Assembly: GCA_028874675.1 (NCBI GenBank)
Contig: JAPPJA010000437.1
Span: forward strand, 1-22,118
DNA from: Chloroflexota bacterium
GTDB lineage: Bacteria > Chloroflexota > Dehalococcoidia > Lucifugimonadales > UBA3495
Length of the DNA: 22,118 nt
Reading direction: 5' to 3'
The notes beneath the pieces are model-generated. The model was not told the origin of the DNA. It saw only the letters and a list, made by a program, of their open reading frames with translations, and searched no databases. This document shows positions 14,460-22,069 of this stretch, one piece after another (within the stretch, counting starts at the first letter, position 1; every line of letters begins with the position of its first letter). The position numbers were made by a program, and so were the translations under genes.

Positions 14460-14552
14460 TGACCCCGGGCGGTGGGCAACTACCCGCCTCGCGGCCGGAT
14501 ATGGTAACCTGAATCAGTAAATTTCCAGCGTATCCTGCTTTGGCGAAACAGT

Positions 14553-15629
14553 ATGAGCAGTCAAAGTGCCCCCGGCTCCCCTCCCGGCCCCCCGCTTCCC
14601 GGCATGTTCGCCAGGTACAAAGACCTGGTGGAACAGGGACTGTCCGCCGCCCTGCCCGACCCGACCCTGGACCTGGCCGACCTGAACATCCCGTTGCAGT
14701 ATCACCTGGGGTGGACGGACAAGGACGGCAGCCCCGCCGCTACCCCCTCTTCCCAGGGCAAGGCCCTGCGTCCCACCCTGTGCATGTTTGCCTGCGACGC
14801 CCTGGACGGCGACCTGAACCATGCCATCTGCGCCGCGGCGTCCATCGAGTTGATCCACAACTTCTCCCTGATCCATGACGACATCCAGGACCAGGACGTG
14901 GAGCGCCGTCACCAGCCAACGGTGTGGTCCCTCTGGGGCCAGCCAAGGGCCCTGGTCGCCGGCGACTCCATGCACTGCCTGGGAGACCTGAGCATGCTGC
15001 GTGGCGCCCAGCGGGGGGTGTCACCCCGGACGGCCGTCAGCGTGTCCCGGATCCTTACGGAAGCCTACATGGAAATGTTCGAGGGCCAGTGCCTGGACCT
15101 GGGCTTCGAAGAGCGGACCGCCATTACCATCGACGAATACCTGCACATGATTGCCTGCAAGACGGGGGCGCTGATACGGAGCGCGGTGGAGATAGGCGCC
15201 CTGCTGGCCAACGATGACCCCGCCATCACCGGGGCCTTCGCCAGCTTCGGCAATTACCTGGGTCGGGCCTTTCAGATCAGGGATGACTACCTGGGCGTCT
15301 GGGGGGACGAGGCCGCCACCGGCAAGTCCACCGACAATGACATCAGGCGCCGGAAGAAGTCCTTCCCCGCCGTATTCGCCCTGGACCGGGCCAGCGGGGC
15401 CGCCCGCGACGACCTGCACCGCATTTACGCGCAGGAAGAGCTGGACGACTCCGATGTGGAAAGAGTGATGACCATAATGGATGAACTGGGCGCACCGCAG
15501 TACGCCGACCGGATTACGGCGGAAAGCGCCGACCTGGCCCTCAGCGCCCTGGAGAACATCGAACTGCCGGAATGGGTACGCGGTGAAGTTGACCAACTGG
15601 TGGACTTCCTGGCCCACCGCCAGTACTAG
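14553..15629 (+). CDS. Polyprenyl (farnesyl/geranylgeranyl) diphosphate synthase
   Basis: A 358-residue trans-prenyltransferase that condenses isopentenyl diphosphate onto allylic diphosphates. The first aspartate-rich motif is DDIQD (109-113) and the second region is DDYLG (244-248) followed by GDEAATGKSTDNDIRRRKKS. GKALRP (69-74) contributes the diphosphate-binding Lys/Arg. Phe104 is five residues before the first Asp, and there is no two-residue insertion in DDIQD. That pattern is described for GGPP-type enzymes of the archaeal kind, whereas bacterial FPP synthases usually have the insertion. The downstream squalene synthases need FPP, so the product could be FPP, GGPP or both. It heads a six-gene run. 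No clear Shine-Dalgarno sequence precedes ATG 14553; TATCCT (14531-14536) might be a -10 box. Confidence 0.92.
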   Translation: MSSQSAPGSPPGPPLPGMFARYKDLVEQGLSAALPDPTLDLADLNIPLQYHLGWTDKDGSPAATPSSQGKALRPTLCMFACDALDGDLNHAICAAASIELIHNFSLIHDDIQDQDVERRHQPTVWSLWGQPRALVAGDSMHCLGDLSMLRGAQRGVSPRTAVSVSRILTEAYMEMFEGQCLDLGFEERTAITIDEYLHMIACKTGALIRSAVEIGALLANDDPAITGAFASFGNYLGRAFQIRDDYLGVWGDEAATGKSTDNDIRRRKKSFPAVFALDRASGAARDDLHRIYAQEELDDSDVERVMTIMDELGAPQYADRITAESADLALSALENIELPEWVRGEVDQLVDFLAHRQY

Positions 15630-15696
15630 CAGAACGCTTCCATGGCTCCTGAAACGGGGAGCGATCCTGACCGGGGCAGGCATATCAACCAGGACG

Positions 15697-16719
15697 ATGG
15701 CCAACAGACTTACATTCACACCAGAATCCTGGACCCGCAAGGCCGCGTTCGACTACTGCCAGCGCCTGGCCCGCTCTCACTATGAGAACTTCACGGTAGG
15801 CTCCTGGCTGATACCCAGGGACAAGCTGCGCCACATGTATGCCATCTATGCCTACTGCCGCACGGTGGACGACCTGGGAGATGAGGCGACTGCCGGGAAC
15901 CCGGGTGGCCTTCCTTTTGAGCGGACACAAACGGCGCAACCGGACGCCGTGTCGCGCCTGGCGACCCTGCTTCCCGAAAAAGTAAGGGAGGACGGGCAGG
16001 ATGAACGGTCTTACCGCCTGGCCCTGCTTGACCTGTGGCAGTCGGAGCTGGAGTCGTGCTACTCGTCCAAGCCCGCGCACCCGGTGATGGTGGCCCTGCA
16101 GGAAACCATTGAGGAATTTGACCTGTCGCCGGAACCTTTCCTCAAGCTGATAGAAGCCAACCGGATGGACCAGCGCAACCACCGTTACCCCACCTACCGT
16201 GACCTGCTCCATTACTGCGAGCATTCCGCCAATCCCGTGGGACGCCTGGTCCTGGGACTTTTCGGCTACCGGGATGAGGGGCGCCGGAGCCTGTCCGACG
16301 CGACCTGCACGGCCCTGCAGCTGACCAACTTCTGGCAGGACGTGGCAAGGGATTACCGGAAGGGCCGAATCTACATTCCGCTGGAGGACATGGAGCGCTT
16401 TGGCTATACCGAAGGGGAACTGGACCGGGGACCAGCGACTCCGGCCTTTCGCCAGCTGATGGCCTTTGAAGTTGACCGGGCCATGGACCTGTTTCGGGTT
16501 GGGGCCCCCCTGGCCTCCACCCTGGAGGGGACGGTGCGGCTGGACGTAGCCCTCTTCACCCGGGGCGGGATGGCTGTGCTTGAAGCCATCAGGAAACAAA
16601 GCTATGATGTTTTGACCGAACGGCCCCGTTTGTCCCGCGCTCGCAAAGCCGGCCTTTTCCTTTCAACCTGGGCCCGCTGGAAGCTGGGACTGGGACTCGG
16701 CCTGCCCAGGCCACACTGA
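15697..16719 (+). CDS. hpnC: Squalene synthase-like HpnC (hydroxysqualene synthase)
   Basis: HpnC turns presqualene diphosphate into hydroxysqualene; the fold is the all-alpha isoprenoid synthase. The 340-residue product has the typical HpnC start (LTFTPESWTRKAAFDYCQRL, SHYENFTVGSWLIP). The first Asp motif is VDDLGDE (57-63) and the second is NFWQDVARDYRKGRIYIP with Asp215 and Asp219. The NRMDQRNHRYPTYRDL region (155-170) is also family-like. ATG 15697 is chosen because the frame upstream has no coding character and overlaps the 3' part of the synthase gene out of frame; AGGA is very near. At 340 residues it is longer than many HpnC proteins, mostly at the basic C-terminus. It lies 67 bp after the prenyl synthase gene. 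Confidence 0.92.
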   Translation: MANRLTFTPESWTRKAAFDYCQRLARSHYENFTVGSWLIPRDKLRHMYAIYAYCRTVDDLGDEATAGNPGGLPFERTQTAQPDAVSRLATLLPEKVREDGQDERSYRLALLDLWQSELESCYSSKPAHPVMVALQETIEEFDLSPEPFLKLIEANRMDQRNHRYPTYRDLLHYCEHSANPVGRLVLGLFGYRDEGRRSLSDATCTALQLTNFWQDVARDYRKGRIYIPLEDMERFGYTEGELDRGPATPAFRQLMAFEVDRAMDLFRVGAPLASTLEGTVRLDVALFTRGGMAVLEAIRKQSYDVLTERPRLSRARKAGLFLSTWARWKLGLGLGLPRPH

Positions 16720-16764
16720 CCCAGGGCACTGAGTCCAGCCATATTCCGGGTTCGCCCAATACGC

Positions 16765-17661
16765 ATGAGTGAACGGGAGTTTGCCGTGATCGACCTGGAA
16801 ACGGCCTACCAGGAATGCCAGCAAATTACCCGGCGTGAAGCCCGGAACTTCTACTACGCCTTTGTCCTGCTGCCCCCGGCGCGGCGCAGGGCCATCTACG
16901 TAGCCTACGCCTTTTGCCGCTATTGTGACGATGCCGTGGACTCGGAGGCCTCCACCGAGGAGAAGCTGGCCCGCCTGGGCGAACTGCGCCAGCTGCTGGA
17001 ACAGTGTTACCAGGGCCAGGCCAGCGGGCCCGTCTTTACCGGACTGTCCCAGGTGGTCAGGGAATATTCCATACCCCGGGAGTACTTTGGTGAGGTGCTT
17101 TCGGGTATGGAAGCGGACCTGGTGAAGTCGCGATACCAGAACTTCGACGAGCTTCGCCAGTACTGTTACCAGGTAGCTTCAGCGGTTGGCCTGATCTGCA
17201 TCCATATCTTTGGGTTCAAGGACGCCCGGGCCGAGGCCCACGCCATAGACCTGGGGCTGGCCATGCAGTTGACCAACATAGCGCGAGATGTCAAGGAAGA
17301 CCTGGCATTCGGGCGCATCTATCTGCCCCAGGACGAGTTGGCCCGCTTCGGCTGCACCGAGGAGGACCTGCTGTCCGGAGAAGTCAACGACCCCTTCAGG
17401 GAATTGATGAGATTCCATACCCAGCGGGCGCGGGAGTACTTTCACAGCGGTTTTCAGCTGCTCCCCTATCTCAACCCCAGGTCCCGAGCCTGTGTGGGAG
17501 TTCTCGGCAGGATTTACAGCGGGCTGCTGGACCGCATAGAAACAGCCAATTACGACGTGTTCAACCGCCGGGTGAGCCTGTCCACCTCCGAAAAGCTGGC
17601 AGTCATGGCCCAGTCCTGGATTGTGAGCATGTGGCCGCGCCGGCTGCCCGACCCCCGCTAG
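16765..17661 (+). CDS. hpnD: Presqualene diphosphate synthase HpnD
   Basis: HpnD joins two farnesyl diphosphates head-to-head into presqualene diphosphate. The 298-residue length is usual. Motifs are YCDDAVDSE (Asp55, Asp56, Asp59), MEADLVKSRYQNFDELRQYCYQVASAVG (115-142) and LTNIARDVKEDLAFGRIYLP (Asp175, Asp179), all typical of squalene/phytoene synthases and closest in layout to HpnD. A phytoene synthase is the main alternative, but the HpnC and HpnE neighbours argue for squalene. The start ATG 16765 lies 45 bp after hpnC without an obvious ribosome site. Confidence 0.92.
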   Translation: MSEREFAVIDLETAYQECQQITRREARNFYYAFVLLPPARRRAIYVAYAFCRYCDDAVDSEASTEEKLARLGELRQLLEQCYQGQASGPVFTGLSQVVREYSIPREYFGEVLSGMEADLVKSRYQNFDELRQYCYQVASAVGLICIHIFGFKDARAEAHAIDLGLAMQLTNIARDVKEDLAFGRIYLPQDELARFGCTEEDLLSGEVNDPFRELMRFHTQRAREYFHSGFQLLPYLNPRSRACVGVLGRIYSGLLDRIETANYDVFNRRVSLSTSEKLAVMAQSWIVSMWPRRLPDPR

Positions 17662-17678
17662 CGGACCAACTGCCGGAA

Positions 17679-19094
17679 ATGCCACCACCCGAATCGGACT
17701 CAGACTCAGACGTCGTTATACTTGGGGGTGGTATTGCGGGAATCGCCGCTGCCCTGGAACTGCTGGACGCCGGCAGGACGGTCACACTGGTGGAAGCCCG
17801 CCACTTCCTGGGCGGTCGCGTTTTCTCCTTTGCCGATGCCGCTACGGGCATTAGCCTGGACAACGGGCAGCACGTCTTTGTAACCTGTTGCACTCAATTC
17901 CAGGGCTTCCTGGAACGGCTGGGGGTACGCGAGAGCTGGTTCCTGCAGGACAGGCTCCGCATCCCCGTTCTCAGCCGCGACGGGAAGCGGGGAGCGCTGG
18001 CCGCCTCGCGCCTGCCCGCGCCCTTCCACCTGGCGCCCTCCTTCCTTTCCTACCCCCACCTGTCCGCGGTGGACAAGATCAGGGTGAGCTGGGGCCTGGT
18101 GAAAGCGCGGCTGGCCAATCGGTACGCCCCGGACCTGGAGGAGATGACCTTCTACCAGTGGCTTCGGGGGAACGGGCAGTCTGACCGAGCCATCCGCAAC
18201 CTCTGGAACCTGGTTGTGGAACCCATACTGAACGACAATGTCAGGGATGTCAGCGCCGCCATGGGCCTGTTTGTGGTACAGGATGGGATGCTTTCGGCGA
18301 GGGACAGCGCAAACCTGGGGTATGCGACGAAAGCATTGTTCAATGCGCTGGGTGAGCCGGCCCGCAACCTGCTGGAAAGGCGTGGCGTCAACCTGGTACT
18401 GGGAGACCCGGTACGAAGCATTCAGCTGAGCGGCGAGACCGGCGACGGCAGGGGCCCGGACGTCGCAGGCGGCGCCGCGCTGGCTTCGGGGAGAAAGGTA
18501 TGCGGTAGGGCTTTTGTCAGCGCCCTCCCCTTCCCGGCGCTGCTGCGAGCGCTCCCCGCCGAAACCGGGGGTATGGGCTCCTTCGCCAATGCAGGATACT
18601 TGCAGTGGTCGCCCATAGTTAACGCGCACATATGCTACGACCGCCCCGTGATGGACGAACCCTTCTGCGTTTTTGTGGACAGCCCGCTGCAGTGGGTGTT
18701 CAATCACGGGCAGACGACCGGGCAGGCTCCCAGGTCCGGCGGGCATATGGTTACCATCTCGGTCAGCGCGGCCTGGGAGCATATAAACCTGTCCCGGGAA
18801 GCCATTGGCGCCGAGCTGGCAGCGGAAATGGCCCAGGTATTTCCGGAAGCCGGGAAAGCGGCCGTGCTGAATATCTGCGTCGTCAAGCAGCGGGAGGCGA
18901 CCTTCCGGTGCCTGCCCGGGGCCAACCTCTTGCGGCCGGGACCGGTTACTCCCGTACCGAACCTCTTCCTGGCCGGGGAGTGGACTCAGACGGGCTGGCC
19001 TTCTACTATGGAAGGGGCGGTCCGCAGCGGCTACAATGCCGCCGGAGCGGCCATTGATTACCTGAAGCGGGAAGCGGATGCAAAAACTCCCTAA
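17679..19094 (+). CDS. hpnE: Hydroxysqualene dehydroxylase HpnE (FAD-dependent)
   Basis: HpnE reduces hydroxysqualene to squalene with FAD, the last step of the three-enzyme bacterial route. The 471-residue protein begins with a dinucleotide-binding fold, VVILGGGIAGIAAALELL (Gly16, Gly18, Gly21), and Glu39 ending the second strand (LVEARHFLGGRVFSF). The C-terminal FAD segment is NLFLAGEWTQTGWPSTMEGAVRSGYNAA. The region NLWNLVVEPILNDNVRDVSA is characteristic of this amine-oxidase/desaturase-related group. ATG 17679 is preferred, 17 bp after the hpnD stop; a GTG at 17631 would overlap hpnD by 31 bp and add a low-complexity start. The 3' end overlaps the next gene by 17 bp. Confidence 0.92.
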   Translation: MPPPESDSDSDVVILGGGIAGIAAALELLDAGRTVTLVEARHFLGGRVFSFADAATGISLDNGQHVFVTCCTQFQGFLERLGVRESWFLQDRLRIPVLSRDGKRGALAASRLPAPFHLAPSFLSYPHLSAVDKIRVSWGLVKARLANRYAPDLEEMTFYQWLRGNGQSDRAIRNLWNLVVEPILNDNVRDVSAAMGLFVVQDGMLSARDSANLGYATKALFNALGEPARNLLERRGVNLVLGDPVRSIQLSGETGDGRGPDVAGGAALASGRKVCGRAFVSALPFPALLRALPAETGGMGSFANAGYLQWSPIVNAHICYDRPVMDEPFCVFVDSPLQWVFNHGQTTGQAPRSGGHMVTISVSAAWEHINLSREAIGAELAAEMAQVFPEAGKAAVLNICVVKQREATFRCLPGANLLRPGPVTPVPNLFLAGEWTQTGWPSTMEGAVRSGYNAAGAAIDYLKREADAKTP

Positions 19095-20049
19095 AGTGGT
19101 AGCTGTCACCGGGGCGGCCGGGTATATTGGCACCCGCCTGCTGCTGCAGTTGGAATCCAACATGAACGTGGGCCGGCTGGTGGCCTTCGACAAGGACCCC
19201 CTGCCCTTTCCGATCCACAATATATCCTTTCACCAGGAGGATATTACCAGTGGCATAACGCAATACCTGCTGCGACACCAGGTGGAGACCATGGTGCACC
19301 TGGCCAGCGCCTACAGTCACACCAGCACCTACCAGGACTGGGCCAGGGAAACCGCCGAGGATATAGCGATAATGGACTCCATCCAGGATGCCTGCGTGGC
19401 GGCGGGGGTGAAGCACGCGATTTTCCTGAGTTCACACACGGTTTACGGGGCCTTTGCCGACAATCCCATTCCCCTGACTGAATCGTCGCCCATTCGCACG
19501 CGGCCAGGGGATTTCCTGGGGCAGGCCAGCTTCAATGCGGACTCCTCAATGCTGGAGTTTCGCGAGAAATACCTGGGTGAAGGGGAAAACCAGCGGATCA
19601 AGGTGGCGGTTCTCCGGACCTGCCCGGTGCTGGGCTATTCGGATGACCACCAGCGGGTGGAACGCATATTCCCCTACCGGTTCTGGGGGGCGGGAGAGAA
19701 CCCTCCCTACCAGTTTCTGCACGAGGTGGATATGGCCAGGCTGCTGGAGGCAGTGATTCAGCAGGAGGCGGACGGGGTGTATAACGTGGCAGGGGAGGGC
19801 GTTGTATTCCTGAAGGAGCTATCGGACGTAACCCGCAGGAAGCTGACCCAACTGCCGCCGCCGCTGGCCTATCCGGTGGACTGGATTTCCTCCAGGAGGG
19901 GCTTGCCCAACACCGGCAACTGGAACCTGCACACCACCCGCTATCCGATAATCATGGGTACCGGCAAGCTCAAGCAGGCCCTGAATTTCCGGTTTGACTA
20001 CACTTCCCTGGAGGCGCTGAACGCCTTCGTCAATTACAACGGTCTTTAA
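19078..20049 (+). CDS. Extended SDR / NAD-dependent epimerase-like protein lacking the Tyr-Lys pair
   Basis: A 323-residue extended SDR. Cofactor binding is clear (TGAAGYIG at 11-18, VHLAS at 73-77), and SSHTVYG (118-124) is the active-site strand. The expected Y-x-x-x-K position reads Phe152-N-A-D-Ser156 (SFNADSSMLEF), judged by lining it up with the usual Y-x-x-D-K-x-x-x-E. Thus both catalytic residues are replaced, and the protein may be a non-catalytic or altered member. It starts inside hpnE (17 bp overlap), so it is translated with the squalene genes. HpnA, a sugar epimerase tied to hopanoid loci, is the known parallel, but this is not clearly HpnA. Confidence 0.85.
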   Translation: MQKLPKVVAVTGAAGYIGTRLLLQLESNMNVGRLVAFDKDPLPFPIHNISFHQEDITSGITQYLLRHQVETMVHLASAYSHTSTYQDWARETAEDIAIMDSIQDACVAAGVKHAIFLSSHTVYGAFADNPIPLTESSPIRTRPGDFLGQASFNADSSMLEFREKYLGEGENQRIKVAVLRTCPVLGYSDDHQRVERIFPYRFWGAGENPPYQFLHEVDMARLLEAVIQQEADGVYNVAGEGVVFLKELSDVTRRKLTQLPPPLAYPVDWISSRRGLPNTGNWNLHTTRYPIIMGTGKLKQALNFRFDYTSLEALNAFVNYNGL

Positions 20050-20127
20050 AGTACCCGGATGCGCTTGGCCTGCCGCGGTGCGCTAAACGGCGACGAGGAA
20101 CATCCGGCGAGGTTGGTGTACTGGCTT

Positions 20128-20889
20128 ATGAACGAGAACCGAATGAAGCGCAAGCTGCTTTCCGGCCAGCCGGCCTTTGGCGTGTCGGTGATGTTCCCGT
20201 CGCCTCACGTGGTGGACATGGTGGGACGCCTGGGGTTTGACTGGGTGCTCATCGACTGCGAGCACGGTTCCATATCGGTGGAGAGCGTCGAGCTGATGGT
20301 GCTGGCGGCGGAGGCGGCCGGCGTCACTCCCATAGCCAGGCCCCAGGTGAACTCCTTCGAGGCCATCTGCCAGCTGATGGACCGGGGAGTGATGGGGGTG
20401 CAGGCGCCCCACGTCAACAACGCGGCGGATGCGCGAAGGACGGTGGAGGCGGTCAAGTACCACCCCTTGGGCGAACGGGGCCTGGCCGCCGGGCTGAGGT
20501 CATCCTCCTACGGCTTTGGCGTATCCATGTCGGAGTACGCCGAAGAGTCCAACCGGGAGACGCTGGTGTGCGTTCAACTGGAGGTGGGGCAGGCCGTCCG
20601 CAACGTGGATGAGATCATGAGCGTGGAAGGGGTTGACGTGTACTTTGTCGGGCCCTCCGACCTGTCCCAGTCCCTGGGGTACCCGGGCAGGCCCGATACG
20701 CCCGAGGTGCGGGAGGCGATGGAGCACGTGTTCTCCACCGTCCGCTCCAAGGGAAAGATTTCGGGTTCGGCGGGCAACGCAGCCGCCACCCTGGGTTACC
20801 TGGACCAGGGCGTTACCTACCTGTACACCCACCTGACTGCCCTGCTTGCTTCAGGGGCCGGAGCCCACCTCAGGGAAGTGTCCGGCTGA
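20128..20889 (+). CDS. HpcH/HpaI-family aldolase
   Basis: A 253-residue class II (metal-dependent) aldolase/citrate-lyase-like protein. Family residues are seen in DWVLIDCEHGSIS (His46), ARPQVNS (Arg71), VQLEVGQAV (Glu152) and FVGPSDLSQSLG (Asp178); Glu152 and Asp178 would bind the metal. Typical substrates are 2-keto-3-deoxy acids and hydroxy-ketoacids; the actual one is unknown. ATG 20128 fits the family N-terminus (RMKRKLLSGQPAFG); ATG 20059 is possible but adds an unrelated 23 residues. It is last in the run that begins with the prenyl synthase gene, and its end overlaps the convergent HD gene by 20 bp. A role in isoprenoid metabolism is not implied by its family. Confidence 0.9.
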   Translation: MNENRMKRKLLSGQPAFGVSVMFPSPHVVDMVGRLGFDWVLIDCEHGSISVESVELMVLAAEAAGVTPIARPQVNSFEAICQLMDRGVMGVQAPHVNNAADARRTVEAVKYHPLGERGLAAGLRSSSYGFGVSMSEYAEESNRETLVCVQLEVGQAVRNVDEIMSVEGVDVYFVGPSDLSQSLGYPGRPDTPEVREAMEHVFSTVRSKGKISGSAGNAAATLGYLDQGVTYLYTHLTALLASGAGAHLREVSG

Positions 20890-21502
20890 CCCTGGCTGAC
20901 AGGGCGTCCCGGGCCTCCAGCATCATGGGGTGGACTTCCCTGCCGGCGGCGGTCAGGTCCAGGACCTGACGGCGCAGGAACTCAAGGATGGCTACGTCCA
21001 AATCTTCCAGGGCCAGTTCCATGATTTCGGGCTGGTAGGGGATTCGCTTCCGCTTGTTGGGGTCCAGCTTGTCCGCCAGGAAGACCACCTTGCCCAGGTC
21101 ATCCACCAGGGTGGGGTGGAAGGTGGTGTGCCAGTAAACGGCCTGGTACAGGTCCGCCTCGTCGCCCTGGGCTGCCAGGCCGTCCTCCACCCGCAAAATT
21201 TCCGCGCCCACCGGTCCGTGGAGCAGCAGGGGCACATTTTCCTCTACGGGCCCGATGGGCAGCCGGAAGCGGGTTGCGCGAGCGATAAGCTCCGGTCCGG
21301 GCATGGCGCGGGCCACGTCGTGGGCCAGTATGCCCAAAGCGGCCCGGTCGGGGTCAACGTTGTGGAAGGGAGCCAGTTCGCGGGCCACCTGTTGCGCGCG
21401 GCCAATGTGGGCCTGCAAGCCGGCGGGCAGCGCGGCTACCCGCTGCTGGATGCGAGACTCTATGGCCGTAGCAATTTGGCCGGCGTCGGGCTGCGGTTGC
21501 AT
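20870..21502 (-). CDS. HD-domain phosphohydrolase, YqeK-like
   Basis: A 210-residue HD-superfamily protein. The metal ligands follow the YqeK order: His32 (AHIGRAQQVA), His61-Asp62 (LAHDVAR), His95 (LLLHGPVGAEIL), His125 (YWHTTFHP) and Asp144 (FLADKLDP). YqeK enzymes hydrolyse diadenosine tetraphosphate symmetrically to two ADP. The FLADKLDP motif after the HT pair is the most telling. The ATG at 21502 follows the HIT stop by 8 bp with GTAGG before it. The C-terminal region (about 160-210) is helical and not family-typical. A general HD phosphatase is the alternative. The last 20 bp overlap the aldolase gene tail to tail. Confidence 0.78.
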   Translation of the reverse strand: MQPQPDAGQIATAIESRIQQRVAALPAGLQAHIGRAQQVARELAPFHNVDPDRAALGILAHDVARAMPGPELIARATRFRLPIGPVEENVPLLLHGPVGAEILRVEDGLAAQGDEADLYQAVYWHTTFHPTLVDDLGKVVFLADKLDPNKRKRIPYQPEIMELALEDLDVAILEFLRRQVLDLTAAGREVHPMMLEARDALSARVSRTLP

Positions 21503-21510
21503 AAGCGGAC

Positions 21511-21867
21511 CTACCCCATTGCCCCCAGTTCGCGGCCGCCCAGCAGATGCACGTGGGGCCAGGCGATGGTCTGGCCGGCGGCGGAGCCGTTGTTTACGAC
21601 CAGCCGGTAGCCGCTGATGGTCACGCCTTCCCGGCGGGCCATTTCCGCAGCCACCACAAAGATGTGCCCCATGGTGGCTTCCATTGCCGGGCTGATGTAG
21701 TCCAGGCCGTTGATGGGCATATTAGGGATGATGAGCAGATGCACCGGGGCCTGGGGATTAATGTCTCGCACTACAAAGCAGCGGTCATCCCGGTATATGA
21801 CGTCGGGGTGGGCCGGGTCGCTGGCCATGGCGGCGAAGGGGGAACTGCGGGCGGGAATCATGGTCAT
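21511..21867 (-). CDS. HIT (histidine triad) family protein with first triad His replaced by Trp
   Basis: A 118-residue HIT protein, a nucleotide-binding hydrolase/transferase of the HINT type. Typical parts are VIYRDDRCFVVRDINPQAPVHLLIIP, NNGSAAGQT and HLLGGREL. The triad H-x-H-x-H reads Trp103-Pro-His105-Val-His107; the middle His, the nucleophile in HINT, is kept, while the first His is lost. Activity may be reduced or changed. AAGGAG nine bases before ATG 21867 gives a strong start. It is followed by the YqeK-like gene, so the two form an operon. An R4 element starts 50 bp upstream, in the region where its promoter should be. Confidence 0.88.
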   Translation of the reverse strand: MTMIPARSSPFAAMASDPAHPDVIYRDDRCFVVRDINPQAPVHLLIIPNMPINGLDYISPAMEATMGHIFVVAAEMARREGVTISGYRLVVNNGSAAGQTIAWPHVHLLGGRELGAMG

Positions 21868-21916
21868 TGGGGCGCTCCTTGAAATCATTACTCTTTGACA
21901 GGGAAAGGCGCTCTTG

Positions 21917-22069
21917 ACTAGTAGTCCAACTAGATTGTATTGATGGGTTGGGGTTAAACCGTCGTTCCCGCGCAGGCGGGAACCTCGGAGCAACTTGTAA
22001 GATGAGTTTCCCACAGGAATGGCGATAGACAAGTGCCATCCATCATTTCAAAGCAGTTGGACCACTAGT
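21917..22069. repeat. R4 terminal-inverted-repeat element, copy 2
   Basis: The ends ACTAGTAGTCCAACT (21917-21931) and AGTTGGACCACTAGT (22055-22069) match at 14 of 15 inverted positions. Inside are GTTCCCGC/GCGGGAAC-like and ATGGCG/TGCCAT hairpins. The 153 bp unit aligns along its length with 9162-9312. No ORF is present, so it is MITE-like. It lies just upstream of the HIT gene. Confidence 0.82.

Noticed and set aside
16765..17661. Phytoene synthase for carotenoids
   Set aside because: The general fold is shared, but the HpnC neighbour and the HpnE-type oxidoreductase favour presqualene diphosphate synthase; no phytoene desaturase or cyclase is adjacent.
17706..19220. A 504-codon minus-strand open frame
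   Set aside because: It is antisense to hpnE and the start of the epimerase-like gene, both with clear motifs; its own translation shows no domain.
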